From positions 806,001 to 870,000 of the forward strand of contig NZ_MSJR01000001.1 in the NCBI RefSeq assembly GCF_002078605.1: 64,000 nt of DNA. Direction: 5' to 3'. Position 1 is the first letter of the stretch; every line of letters starts with the position of its first letter. The translations under genes and the position numbers were made by a program. The notes below the pieces were generated by a model that was not told the DNA's origin, ran no database searches, and saw only the letters and a list, made by a program, of their open reading frames with translations. Of this stretch, positions 25,746 through 33,346 are shown in pieces. The stretch is from Salegentibacter sediminis (GTDB lineage: Bacteria; Bacteroidota; Bacteroidia; Flavobacteriales; Flavobacteriaceae).

Positions 25746-25779
25746 AATAAATAGAATTAAAGTTTATTGCCAGGTAAGC

Positions 25780-25796
25780 ACTTTGAAATTCAAAGT
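25780..25796. promoter_or_regulatory. Operator-like inverted repeat upstream of small membrane gene
   Basis: ACTTTGAA-A-TTCAAAGT, a perfect 8-1-8 palindrome. Its core is nearly the same as that of the repeat at 26769-26787. Both flank the winged-helix regulator locus, so this is a likely binding site for that protein. Confidence 0.65.
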
Positions 25797-25816
25797 AGGT
25801 TGATAAATTTTTTTTG

Positions 25817-26125
25817 TTATGTTTTTTTATGATTTTGATTTAATAGTTTTTCAATCGCTTCTATATGTTTTCTGAAATCTTCCCGGCCTGTCTCAGTTGT
25901 GCTATAGCGGGTGTTAGGTTTGCGGTCAATGAATGATTTTTCTACTTTTACATATCCTTTTTTTTCCAGGGCTTTCATATGGCTTGCAATATTTCCGTCG
26001 GTTACGCCCAGGACTTCTTTAAGCGTAGTGAAATCGGCATACTCGTTTACCATAAGCACACTCATAATTCCCAATCTTACCCTATTATCAAAAGCCTTAT
26101 TGATATTACCGATGATGTTTTTCAT
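25817..26125 (-). CDS. Winged-helix transcriptional regulator (MarR/HTH_34-like)
   Basis: 102 residues. A compact winged helix: FDNRVRLGIMSVLMVNEYADFTTLKEVLGVTDGNIASHMKALEKKGYV, with a wing at KVEKSFIDRKPNTRYSTTETG. This is the short family of single-domain regulators often paired with membrane proteins. Its start codon directly follows the stop of the upstream membrane gene, so the two are cotranscribed. Two near-identical palindromes, upstream of this operon and of the next one, suggest autoregulation and control of the MpaB operon. Confidence 0.85.
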   Translation of the reverse strand: MKNIIGNINKAFDNRVRLGIMSVLMVNEYADFTTLKEVLGVTDGNIASHMKALEKKGYVKVEKSFIDRKPNTRYSTTETGREDFRKHIEAIEKLLNQNHKKT

Positions 26126-26761
26126 CTATTCGGGTTTGCGTTCATACTTATTATACATCCAAATGCCATAAAGAATGTGGAAAAGACCAAAGCCTGCTGT
26201 CCAGAAATACAATCCGTAGGCAGGGAACTGGGTGGAGATTAGTCCCAGAACCAAATTGGTATATCCCAGATATTTAAGGTCGCTATAAGTGTATTTGCTG
26301 GCGTGAATTAAAGCCAGCCCATAGAAAATCAGCATGGAAGGCACCAAAAGCTGCACCATTTCATTTTGTAATAAAACCAGACAAAAAATTCCGCCGGCAA
26401 AAAGGGGAGCAGAAAAATTGATCATCAATCTTTTACTCGTGCTATCCCAGATCTTCTTATTATTTCGCTTTGCCTTATAGGTGGTGAGTGCAATGGCGGT
26501 TCCAATGGCTAAAACGAGAACAGCAAGAGCTAAGTAGAATAATTGGTCTATAAGATTAATGTCACCAAAAATCACAAGCTCCGAAACCTTATTTGTATTA
26601 CTGGCTTGTTCTGAAAGAAGGAAGCCAGCTATCACTGCTCCTATAATGGCATAGCATCCGGCAAAAACTCCTGCGAGCCCACTTAAGGAAATAAAACGGG
26701 AGGAGCTGTTCATCATTTTTTTGATCTCGCTAAGATCCCGTAGATACTTTTCATTTTCCAT
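26126..26761 (-). CDS. Membrane protein cotranscribed with winged-helix regulator
   Basis: 211 residues if started at the ATG at 26761 (MENEKYLRDL). A longer frame up to 26833 would run through the operator and is rejected. A cytoplasmic N-terminus with a short amphipathic helix precedes five or six hydrophobic helices. No catalytic motif is seen and the family is not recognised. Membrane proteins of this kind next to small winged-helix regulators may act as sensors or antagonists. That is inference from context. Confidence 0.75.
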   Translation of the reverse strand: MENEKYLRDLSEIKKMMNSSSRFISLSGLAGVFAGCYAIIGAVIAGFLLSEQASNTNKVSELVIFGDINLIDQLFYLALAVLVLAIGTAIALTTYKAKRNNKKIWDSTSKRLMINFSAPLFAGGIFCLVLLQNEMVQLLVPSMLIFYGLALIHASKYTYSDLKYLGYTNLVLGLISTQFPAYGLYFWTAGFGLFHILYGIWMYNKYERKPE

Positions 26762-26768
26762 TTTAAAG

Positions 26769-26787
26769 TACTTTGAAATACAAAGTA
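26769..26787. promoter_or_regulatory. Operator-like inverted repeat upstream of regulator operon
   Basis: TACTTTG (26769-26775), AAATA, CAAAGTA (26781-26787), eight bases before the ATG at 26761. It shares ACTTTGAAAT.CAAAGT with the palindrome at 25780-25796. Confidence 0.65.
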
Positions 26788-26881
26788 AGTGAAAAAAACC
26801 GATAAAATTACATTCCTCTAAAAAAATAATCATTATCCTGGGTTGTGAATTATTGCGATCTTTGTATAAAACTGAAATTTT

Positions 26882-27712
26882 ATGAAATATCTTTTTTCAC
26901 TATTCGCCGTTTTGTTTTTGCAACTTGATCTCCAGGCGCAGGAGATGGATCTTATGACTTACAATATTAGATTTCAAACCGAAAACGACGGAGAGAATTC
27001 ATGGTCAAAACGAAAAAACCATCTTACCAAGCAGATTAAGTTCTACGAACCTGCTATTCTTGGGGTTCAGGAGGCTGTGTTGAGCCAGCTGAAGCATTTT
27101 GAGAACGAGATGGATAATTACAAATACATAGGTGTGGGGCGCGACGATGGTAAAGAAGCAGGGGAGTTCAGCGCGATTTTTTATGATCTGCGGGAAGTGG
27201 ACATTCTGGATGAAGGAACATTCTGGCTTTCTGAGACTCCTGGTGAGGTTTCTGTAGGTTGGGATGCCGCCATGGAGCGTGTGTGTACCTACGGGAAATT
27301 CAGGGAGAAAACTTCGGGGAAAGCTTTTTGGGTCTTTAATACACATTTTGATCATAGAGGAGAAAAAGCCAGAGAGAATAGTTCAAAACTGATCTATGAA
27401 AAAATTTCAGAATTGAATACAGAAAAACTTCCGGTAATCCTTATGGGGGATCTCAACCTGGAGCCAAATGCACCGGGGATCAAATTCCTTTCAGAAAAAA
27501 TGAATGATTCTAAAAAGGTAGCCGACCTTGATTTTGGCCCCGAAGGCACTTTTAATGCCTATGAATTCAACAAACCGGTAAAAAGAAGAATTGATTATAT
27601 TTTTACCAGTGATGATCTAAAAGTGGTGAAATATGCCGTTTTAAGTGATTCCTGGGAATTAAAATATCCTTCAGATCACCTGCCGGTATTTGTAAAGGTG
27701 GAATTTAAATAA
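26882..27712 (+). CDS. Secreted endonuclease/exonuclease/phosphatase-fold protein
   Basis: 276 residues. A signal peptide ends near LQAQE. The EEP fold motifs are in order: MTYNIRF near 25, GVQEA near 60 (metal-binding Glu), FNTHFDHRG near 157 (His/Asp), LMGDLNLEP near 191 (catalytic Asp/Asn), RRIDYIF near 237 and SDHLPV near 264 (catalytic His). All key residues are present, so a periplasmic or secreted phosphodiesterase or phosphatase is expected. The substrate is not defined. It is a single-gene unit with its own terminator. Confidence 0.9.
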   Translation: MKYLFSLFAVLFLQLDLQAQEMDLMTYNIRFQTENDGENSWSKRKNHLTKQIKFYEPAILGVQEAVLSQLKHFENEMDNYKYIGVGRDDGKEAGEFSAIFYDLREVDILDEGTFWLSETPGEVSVGWDAAMERVCTYGKFREKTSGKAFWVFNTHFDHRGEKARENSSKLIYEKISELNTEKLPVILMGDLNLEPNAPGIKFLSEKMNDSKKVADLDFGPEGTFNAYEFNKPVKRRIDYIFTSDDLKVVKYAVLSDSWELKYPSDHLPVFVKVEFK

Positions 27713-27731
27713 TTCTGAAAATAATATTACT

Positions 27732-27764
27732 AAAAAACCGGAATCATCCGATTCCGGTTTTTTT
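27732..27764 (+). terminator. Intrinsic terminator
   Basis: AAAACCGGAATC (27734-27745), loop ATCC, GATTCCGGTTTT (27750-27761), then further T. Confidence 0.9.
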
Positions 27765-27804
27765 AAATCCTTGCGTTAATTAAATTATTTTCAAAAATAA
27801 TCGG

Positions 27805-28662
27805 TTACTTGGTGATCCATAAGGGAGCCGGTAATTCCTGATTAAACACTTCGTCTGTTACGCTCCCTACCATTAATGATGATACGGCATTACTACCTTT
27901 ATCACTTAAAATAATCATATCGGCCTTATCTCTTTTGGCTTCGATAAGCAATTTTTCACCTATGCTGGCATCCCGGCCGGGGTAAATCTTAAAACCGCTT
28001 TCCTTCTCGTAATTCATTTTTTTCAAAAATTTAGTGGCTTTTTCCCGGATGTGGGTTTCAATTTTAGGGGCGACTTCCTCTTTTATCAAATAAGGAGTAA
28101 ACTGAACCGGCACATTAAAGATATGAACCAGGTTAATTTGGGCTGAAGTGAGATCTTTAAGCTTTATCCCTCTGGTAAAGGCTTCCTGTGAGGGCCTGGA
28201 GAAATCTGTTCCCACCCAAATGTTATTGATTTCTGGTTTAGCCGTTGGAGGAATGCTAAGCAGGTCACATTTTAACATCCTCAACAATTTACTGCTCACC
28301 ACGCCACTTCCTTTGCCCGAGGGCTTATTGCCTAAAATAGCAAGATCTATGGAATATTTATGGGTAATGTAGTTAATAAGAGATTCTGTATAAGGGTCTT
28401 CAGAAGTTAGAACCTCCCAGGGCGTATTGCTTTTAAAAGAGTTGGAAATTTTATCGTCCAGTTCGTCCCCAATAATTTTGTCCAGATTCAAATCTTTTAG
28501 CTCTTCTTTGAAAAGCTCTGAGATCTCATATTTTTTAATGTTATGTACAAAATAGATCTTTTCTGCTCCAAGTAAATCTGAAATAAAAGCAGTGTATTCA
28601 ATAAGGGTGTCATCACTATTAGAAAGATCTAAGCCAACGAGTATATTTTTAATTGCTGCCAT
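27805..28662 (-). CDS. Tandem universal stress protein
   Basis: 285 residues made of two UspA-like domains. Domain 1 begins NILVGLDLSNSDDTLIEYTAF and ends near residue 140 with LAILGNKPSGKGSGVVSSKLL, the ATP-loop region. Domain 2 starts IWVGTDFSRPSQEAFTRG and ends MIILSDKGSNAVSSLMVGSVTDEVF. The second loop retains a GS...SVT pattern, the first a GKGSG variant. It is the last gene of a porin-BCCT-Usp unit, 11 bases after the transporter, suggesting a role in osmotic or energy stress linked to solute uptake. Confidence 0.9.
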   Translation of the reverse strand: MAAIKNILVGLDLSNSDDTLIEYTAFISDLLGAEKIYFVHNIKKYEISELFKEELKDLNLDKIIGDELDDKISNSFKSNTPWEVLTSEDPYTESLINYITHKYSIDLAILGNKPSGKGSGVVSSKLLRMLKCDLLSIPPTAKPEINNIWVGTDFSRPSQEAFTRGIKLKDLTSAQINLVHIFNVPVQFTPYLIKEEVAPKIETHIREKATKFLKKMNYEKESGFKIYPGRDASIGEKLLIEAKRDKADMIILSDKGSNAVSSLMVGSVTDEVFNQELPAPLWITK

Positions 28663-28673
28663 AGCTTAATATT

Positions 28674-30296
28674 TTATTTTTTAGAAATTGGATTATCTCT
28701 GCGTTTCTTGACGATGTCTGCAACTATTTCTTCATAATTCTCAAGCTCCTTTTGAGATTCTTTTTGTCTTATCTTTTTTAAATCTTCATTAAGTCCTTTA
28801 TACAGCGAGTAGCACATAAAAAGAAGGATGAAGGCAAAGGGCAGACCTGTAACTATAGATGCGGTCTGCAAGGCTTGCAGGCCTCCTCCCACAAGTAAGA
28901 CTGCCGCTACGGCACCTTCGGTAAGTGCCCAAAAGATTCTTTGTCCCACAGGAGCGTCAATTTTTCCACCAGAGGTTAAACTATCGATCACCAGAGAACC
29001 TGAATCAGAGGAGGTGACAAAAAATCCTGCAATCAAAAGCACCGCTACCAGGTTTAATACGATGGCTATAGGATATTCTTCCAAAAAGACAAAGAGGGCG
29101 ATGGCTACATCTTCATTTACAGCATCTACAATAGCGTTGTTGCCAAGTAAAGCCTCCTGGATGGCTGAGCTTCCAAAAGCCGAAATCCAAAAGAAAGTGA
29201 CCAGCGAAGGCACGATCAATACTCCAAGAATGAATTCCTGTATAGTTCGGCCCTTAGAAATTCGTGCGATAAACATCCCTACAAAGGGTGACCACGCAAT
29301 CCACCAGCCCCAATAGAATACAGTCCAACTGTTTTGCCAGTCGTTGCCAGTAAAACTTTCGGTCCAGGTGGCAGTTTCCAGAAAGGTGTAGAAATAATTT
29401 CCTGTATTCTGCACGAAGGATTTAAAGATGAAAATTGTAGGGCCCAGTACAAGAACTAATAATAATAGAAGAACAGCAATACGCATGTTCCATTCGCTCA
29501 ATACTTTCACTCCCTTGTCTACGCCTAATACCACAGAAATTGTGGCGATAATCGTTATTCCTGCAATTAAAATTACCTGGGTAGTAATTCCTTTATCTAT
29601 AGCGAATACATGTTCCAGACCGGCGGCTATTTGTTTTACCCCTAATCCCAGGGAGGTGGCTAAACCAAAGAGGGTAGCCAAAACTGCAAAAATGTCTATA
29701 ATGTTCCCAATTCTTCCATAGATACGGTCTCCAAGAAAAGGATAAAAAACCGAGCGTATGGTAAGTGGAAGCCCACGGGAATATGCGAAATAAGCCAGAG
29801 CCAGTCCCACCAGAGCATATATTGCCCAGGCGTGAAATCCCCAGTGTAGAAAAGTAAAATTCATCGCCTGGCGGGCAGCTTCGGGGGTTCCTCCTTCTGT
29901 CATTGGGGGATTATTAAAATGGAAGACAGGTTCAGAAATACTCCAGAATAGTAAGCCAATCCCCATCCCCGCGCTAAAAAGCATGGCAAACCAGGAAAGG
30001 GTTTTAAATTCTGGCTTTGCCTTGGGACCGCCTATTCTTATATTTCCAAATTTGCTGAAGGCCAGGTATATCATAAAAATCAGATACACATTAACAGAAA
30101 GAATGAAAAACCAACCCGCCTTGTTGGCCACAAAATCCTGAATTTTATCAAAATAGGATTCTGCCTGCTCCTGGAAGACCAGGGTTAATACAATGCTCGC
30201 GATTATGATGAAGGTAGAAGTAAAGAAAACCGGGCCATTGAGTTCCAGTCCGAAAATGCTTGTTCTTTCGTCGCTTCTTACAACTTTTTTTGTCAT
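28674..30296 (-). CDS. BCCT-family betaine/choline/carnitine transporter
   Basis: 540 residues with 12 expected transmembrane helices. The family signatures are present: GMGIG at 110-114 in TM3, the region that in BetP binds substrate and sodium, and the tryptophan-rich TM8 WTVFYWGWWIAWSPFVGMF at 324-342 followed by IARISKGRT. The GMGIG form argues for sodium coupling. A charged C-terminal tail (about 500-540) may sense osmotic state, as in BetP. It is cotranscribed with an outer-membrane porin upstream and a universal stress protein downstream. Confidence 0.92.
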   Translation of the reverse strand: MTKKVVRSDERTSIFGLELNGPVFFTSTFIIIASIVLTLVFQEQAESYFDKIQDFVANKAGWFFILSVNVYLIFMIYLAFSKFGNIRIGGPKAKPEFKTLSWFAMLFSAGMGIGLLFWSISEPVFHFNNPPMTEGGTPEAARQAMNFTFLHWGFHAWAIYALVGLALAYFAYSRGLPLTIRSVFYPFLGDRIYGRIGNIIDIFAVLATLFGLATSLGLGVKQIAAGLEHVFAIDKGITTQVILIAGITIIATISVVLGVDKGVKVLSEWNMRIAVLLLLLVLVLGPTIFIFKSFVQNTGNYFYTFLETATWTESFTGNDWQNSWTVFYWGWWIAWSPFVGMFIARISKGRTIQEFILGVLIVPSLVTFFWISAFGSSAIQEALLGNNAIVDAVNEDVAIALFVFLEEYPIAIVLNLVAVLLIAGFFVTSSDSGSLVIDSLTSGGKIDAPVGQRIFWALTEGAVAAVLLVGGGLQALQTASIVTGLPFAFILLFMCYSLYKGLNEDLKKIRQKESQKELENYEEIVADIVKKRRDNPISKK

Positions 30297-30323
30297 AGCT
30301 TTTGTTTTCTTAATTAATTTTTT

Positions 30324-31475
30324 CTAAAAATAATACCCGAGGTTAATATTAAACCTTGCTTCCCATTTTGCATCAGGATTTCCCTGAGCAAAATCGTCTA
30401 TAAAATTACCCCCCAACCAGGAGTGATTATATCCCGCTGCATAATCTATATAGGTATAGATTTGTCCGGCAGTGACCAGAACTCCTGTTACATTCATAAA
30501 AGAATCGGTAAATGAATTCTTTCTTTTTTTCATAAATCCAAAATCATTATAAAACTCCAGATTTGAAACCGGCCCCCAGTTAACCGGGATATTCCTTGAA
30601 ATAGCCAGAGAATATAATTCAAAATCGGAGGCTACCTGGTAGGGCGCGCCGTAAGCCGCCATAGTAATTTCATCACGGCTTTCTCCTATAGCATTCTCCG
30701 GGTTATGGGAAGTGGTAAGCGCCTGCGCCTTTAAGTTCCATCGTTTATAGGTGATTTCATAATGAGCAGCCAGCCCGTAGTGGTCTCCGTTTTCTTTGGT
30801 ATCCAGATTATAAAGCGAGCCATACTGCGCTGAAAGTCCCAACCTGTTGGCGGCCTGCTCCCCGAATTTATAGATGAATTTTCCATTAACCTGGTTGATC
30901 TCCTTGTTCCTTCCGGCTATATCATAGGAATAGCGGCTGGGGGAAGATTCGGTGTCGCTCCCAAAGCGTAATTCTTCAGAATTTTTAAAAAAGGCGAAGT
31001 GATATTCAAAAGTATCTCCGTAATGCACATATTTTATTCCCATATCGTGATCGTCTTCCAGTCCCATATAATAAGTGAGGTTGAAGAACCAGTTGTGAGA
31101 ATTATATTGTTGGATTCCAAAAGGAACCTGGGTGAGGCCAACCTGAATTTCATCTAAATCGTTAAACCAGTAGCCCATCCACCCCTGCTTCATGACCCCA
31201 CCTCCAAAGGCATCGGAATAAAGCCGGTATTCGGCGTTGAGGTATAATCCTTTATACTTTGCATTGAAGTTTACGCGAAACATATCGTAACCAAAATCTC
31301 CACCCCTGTTTTTTTGACCTTCTTTCCAGGAGGAGAGATTGTAATTATATCTAAGAGCCCCTCCTACCGCAATTTCTGGCTCTTCCTGGGAGTTTACTAA
31401 ATCAGGAAGGAAAAGTATGAACGCAAAAAGAAGGTATATCCTTTTGTTTCTAAGAAAGTTGAGGTAGAAACACAT
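30324..31475 (-). CDS. Outer-membrane porin-like beta-barrel of BCCT operon
   Basis: 383 residues. An N-terminal signal (LLFAFILFLPDLVNSQ) precedes amphipathic strands with aromatic belts, ending FNINLGYYF with the C-terminal Phe expected for barrel insertion. The strands resemble phosphate/anion-type porins (YKGLYLNAEYRLY, IQVGLTQVPFG), but the family is not certain. The start is ATG at 31475, directly beside a perfect 11-bp inverted repeat. It is the first gene before the BCCT carrier (27 bases), so it probably lets the same solute cross the outer membrane. Confidence 0.75.
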   Translation of the reverse strand: MCFYLNFLRNKRIYLLFAFILFLPDLVNSQEEPEIAVGGALRYNYNLSSWKEGQKNRGGDFGYDMFRVNFNAKYKGLYLNAEYRLYSDAFGGGVMKQGWMGYWFNDLDEIQVGLTQVPFGIQQYNSHNWFFNLTYYMGLEDDHDMGIKYVHYGDTFEYHFAFFKNSEELRFGSDTESSPSRYSYDIAGRNKEINQVNGKFIYKFGEQAANRLGLSAQYGSLYNLDTKENGDHYGLAAHYEITYKRWNLKAQALTTSHNPENAIGESRDEITMAAYGAPYQVASDFELYSLAISRNIPVNWGPVSNLEFYNDFGFMKKRKNSFTDSFMNVTGVLVTAGQIYTYIDYAAGYNHSWLGGNFIDDFAQGNPDAKWEARFNINLGYYF

Positions 31476-31502
31476 TAAGCAACTATTTGGTTAGTTGCTT
31501 AA
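31475..31502. promoter_or_regulatory. Perfect 11-bp inverted repeat at start of porin-BCCT-Usp operon
   Basis: TTAAGCAACTA (31475-31485), six bases TTTGGT, TAGTTGCTTAA (31492-31502). It touches the start codon. It may be an operator (the TTGCTTAA half is MarR-site-like) or a 5' mRNA hairpin that controls translation. Confidence 0.6.
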
Positions 31503-31556
31503 AGCTAAGGAAATAATTAAAAAATGCCGATTTAGGCACTAAGTCTTAAGAAAACT

Positions 31557-32375
31557 TTAAAATTCATTTATCGTTTTCCTGATCTTTACCAGGCGGGTTA
31601 ATAAGGCTTCAAGATACTGCAAATCCAACATATTTGCTCCATCGCTTTTAGCAGTAGATGGATCGAAATGCGTCTCAATAAAAATTCCATCTACATTATT
31701 TACAACCCCCGCCCGGGCTATGGTTTCGATCATCTCGGGTCTGCCACCGGTTACTCCGCTGCTTTGATTGGGTTGCTGTAGCGAATGTGTAACATCCAGC
31801 ACTGTGGGGGCAAATTCTCTCATAGTGGGAATGCCCCGAAAATCCACGATCATATCCTGATAGCCAAACATTGTCCCACGATCGGTAATCATTACTTGCT
31901 CATTGTGGCAATCGGTGACTTTGGTCACGGCGTGTTTCATACTTTCCGGACTCATAAACTGGCCTTTTTTGAGGTTGATGGTCTTCCCGGTTTTTGCGGC
32001 GGCAACCACCAGGTCTGTTTGACGCACCAGAAAGGCTGGAATCTGCAAAATGTCTACATATTCGGCAGCCATCGCAGCATCGCTTACCTCATGAATGTCG
32101 GTAATGGTTGGAATTTTAAATGTTTCTGAGACCTTGCGTAGAATTTTTAATGCCTTTTCATCTCCAATGCCTGTAAAACTATCTATACGGCTGCGATTGG
32201 CTTTTTTAAAAGAACCTTTAAATACGTAAGGGATTTCAAGTTTATCGGTGATTTCAACTACTTTCTCTGCAATGCGCATGGCCATTTCTTCACTTTCTAT
32301 GGCGCAGGGACCGGCGAGTAGAAAAAAGTTATTGGAATCTATATATTTTAACTGCGGAATTTTATCAAGTCTCAT
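31557..32375 (-). CDS. kdsA: 3-deoxy-8-phosphooctulonate synthase
   Basis: 272 residues. It condenses phosphoenolpyruvate with arabinose 5-phosphate to Kdo 8-phosphate for lipopolysaccharide inner core. Signatures along the TIM barrel: LLAGPCAIES near 22, YVFKGSFKKANRSR near 50, VLQQPNQSSG-type region TVLDVTHSLQQPNQSSGVTGGRPE near 185, and GIFIETHFDPSTAKSDG near 229. The HFDP segment and the Cys in GPCA occur in both metal and non-metal forms. Length is typical. It is a single gene with a consensus -7 box 19 bases before the ATG. Confidence 0.96.
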   Translation of the reverse strand: MRLDKIPQLKYIDSNNFFLLAGPCAIESEEMAMRIAEKVVEITDKLEIPYVFKGSFKKANRSRIDSFTGIGDEKALKILRKVSETFKIPTITDIHEVSDAAMAAEYVDILQIPAFLVRQTDLVVAAAKTGKTINLKKGQFMSPESMKHAVTKVTDCHNEQVMITDRGTMFGYQDMIVDFRGIPTMREFAPTVLDVTHSLQQPNQSSGVTGGRPEMIETIARAGVVNNVDGIFIETHFDPSTAKSDGANMLDLQYLEALLTRLVKIRKTINEF

Positions 32376-32394
32376 ATCAGAAGATTTTCAGCAG

Positions 32395-32402
32395 CAAAGA
32401 TA
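32395..32402 (-). promoter_or_regulatory. Promoter -7 box of kdsA
   Basis: Minus-strand TATCTTTG, 19 bases upstream of the ATG at 32375. Confidence 0.6.
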
Positions 32403-32523
32403 ACTGAATTCCGCTGGAGCTGCAATTTTCAGCAAAAAAGGGGTTTTCCCTTAATTTATTCCGAAGAAAATATTATCGAGCAAAAGGATTTTGTTGTAAT
32501 TTAATCACTTAATTCTAAGCCTG

Positions 32524-33009
32524 ATGGAACTCCATAAATGTCTTATTTCCGAACTTCAACATGAAGTGGTTTTAACCGAAAAATTCTTAAAGCGTATTCC
32601 GCAGGATAAAATGGACTGGAGGCCACATCGAAAATCGATGAGCATAAGGCAGCTGGCTAATCATCTTGCTGAGATCCCCAGCTGGATTACGGCTACTATG
32701 GAATTGGAAGAAATGGATGTGGAAGGCTATAAGCCGCCCGATTTTGGCGATATTGAAAGTATCCTGGAAGTGCTGCGCAATAATACCTCTGAAGCGGAAG
32801 CCGCCTTAAAAAAACCGGATAGCGAATTTGAAAAGAACTGGAAAATGGTTCACGAAGGTAAAACCCTTATGGATATGCCTAAATTCAACGTGCTGCGAAT
32901 GATGGTGTTAAATCAAATTCCGCACCACCGGGCCCAGTTAGGGGTTTATTTCCGGTTGCTGGATATTCCCGTACCGGCTACTTACGGGCCATCTGCAGAT
33001 GAAACCTGA
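32524..33009 (+). CDS. DinB-family protein
   Basis: 161 residues forming a four-helix bundle. The metal-site pattern is visible: MDWRPHRKSMSIRQLANHLAEIPSW near 30-54 and the C-terminal NQIPHHRAQLGVYFRLL near 133-150, giving the conserved histidines. DinB-like proteins are thiol-dependent or otherwise uncharacterised metalloenzymes, and no specific reaction can be assigned. It stands alone, followed by a small membrane protein with its own promoter. Confidence 0.85.
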   Translation: MELHKCLISELQHEVVLTEKFLKRIPQDKMDWRPHRKSMSIRQLANHLAEIPSWITATMELEEMDVEGYKPPDFGDIESILEVLRNNTSEAEAALKKPDSEFEKNWKMVHEGKTLMDMPKFNVLRMMVLNQIPHHRAQLGVYFRLLDIPVPATYGPSADET

Positions 33010-33025
33010 GTTCGTTTTAAAGCCG

Positions 33026-33033
33026 TAGGTTTG
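33026..33033 (+). promoter_or_regulatory. Promoter -7 box of small membrane gene
   Basis: TAGGTTTG fits TAnnTTTG, 14 bases before the ATG at 33048. Confidence 0.5.
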
Positions 33034-33047
33034 CACAAATTTTAATT

Positions 33048-33248
33048 ATGCAGGCTTTAAAAGAACAATTCCAGAAATTCTATACCCCTAAACGATGCCT
33101 TATCAATGCCGGGATAATGTTTGCGGCCGTGATTTTTTTTCTCACTCAAAAACTCGAAGAATTTTTATTACCTATTGGTTTCGGTGTAATTGGAGCCTTG
33201 TATCTTACTGGATTTATCTACCTGAAAACCAGGACGGAAAAAAAATAA
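33048..33248 (+). CDS. Small two-helix membrane protein
   Basis: 66 residues: a basic N-terminus (KEQFQKFYTPKRC), two hydrophobic segments (about 18-36 and 40-58) and a Lys-rich end. No family recognised. The consensus -7 box in front and the sensible hydrophobic pattern support a real gene. Confidence 0.6.
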   Translation: MQALKEQFQKFYTPKRCLINAGIMFAAVIFFLTQKLEEFLLPIGFGVIGALYLTGFIYLKTRTEKK

Positions 33249-33312
33249 TGCTACTATAGGTATTATTTTCCCATTTTAAGGATTTTAGCAGGGGATTCTT
33301 TAAAAATAGGCG

Positions 33313-33320
33313 TACCTTTG
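33313..33320 (+). promoter_or_regulatory. Promoter -7 box of bipA
   Basis: TACCTTTG, 26 bases before the ATG at 33347. Confidence 0.6.
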
Positions 33321-33346
33321 CAGACTTTTAAAAATGAGGCGCTTAT

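Noticed and set aside
26762-26833. N-terminal extension of the membrane gene at 26126-26761
   Set aside because: The extra 24 codons run through the operator palindrome and add an odd hydrophobic, Cys-containing stretch. The ATG at 26761 gives a natural N-terminus.
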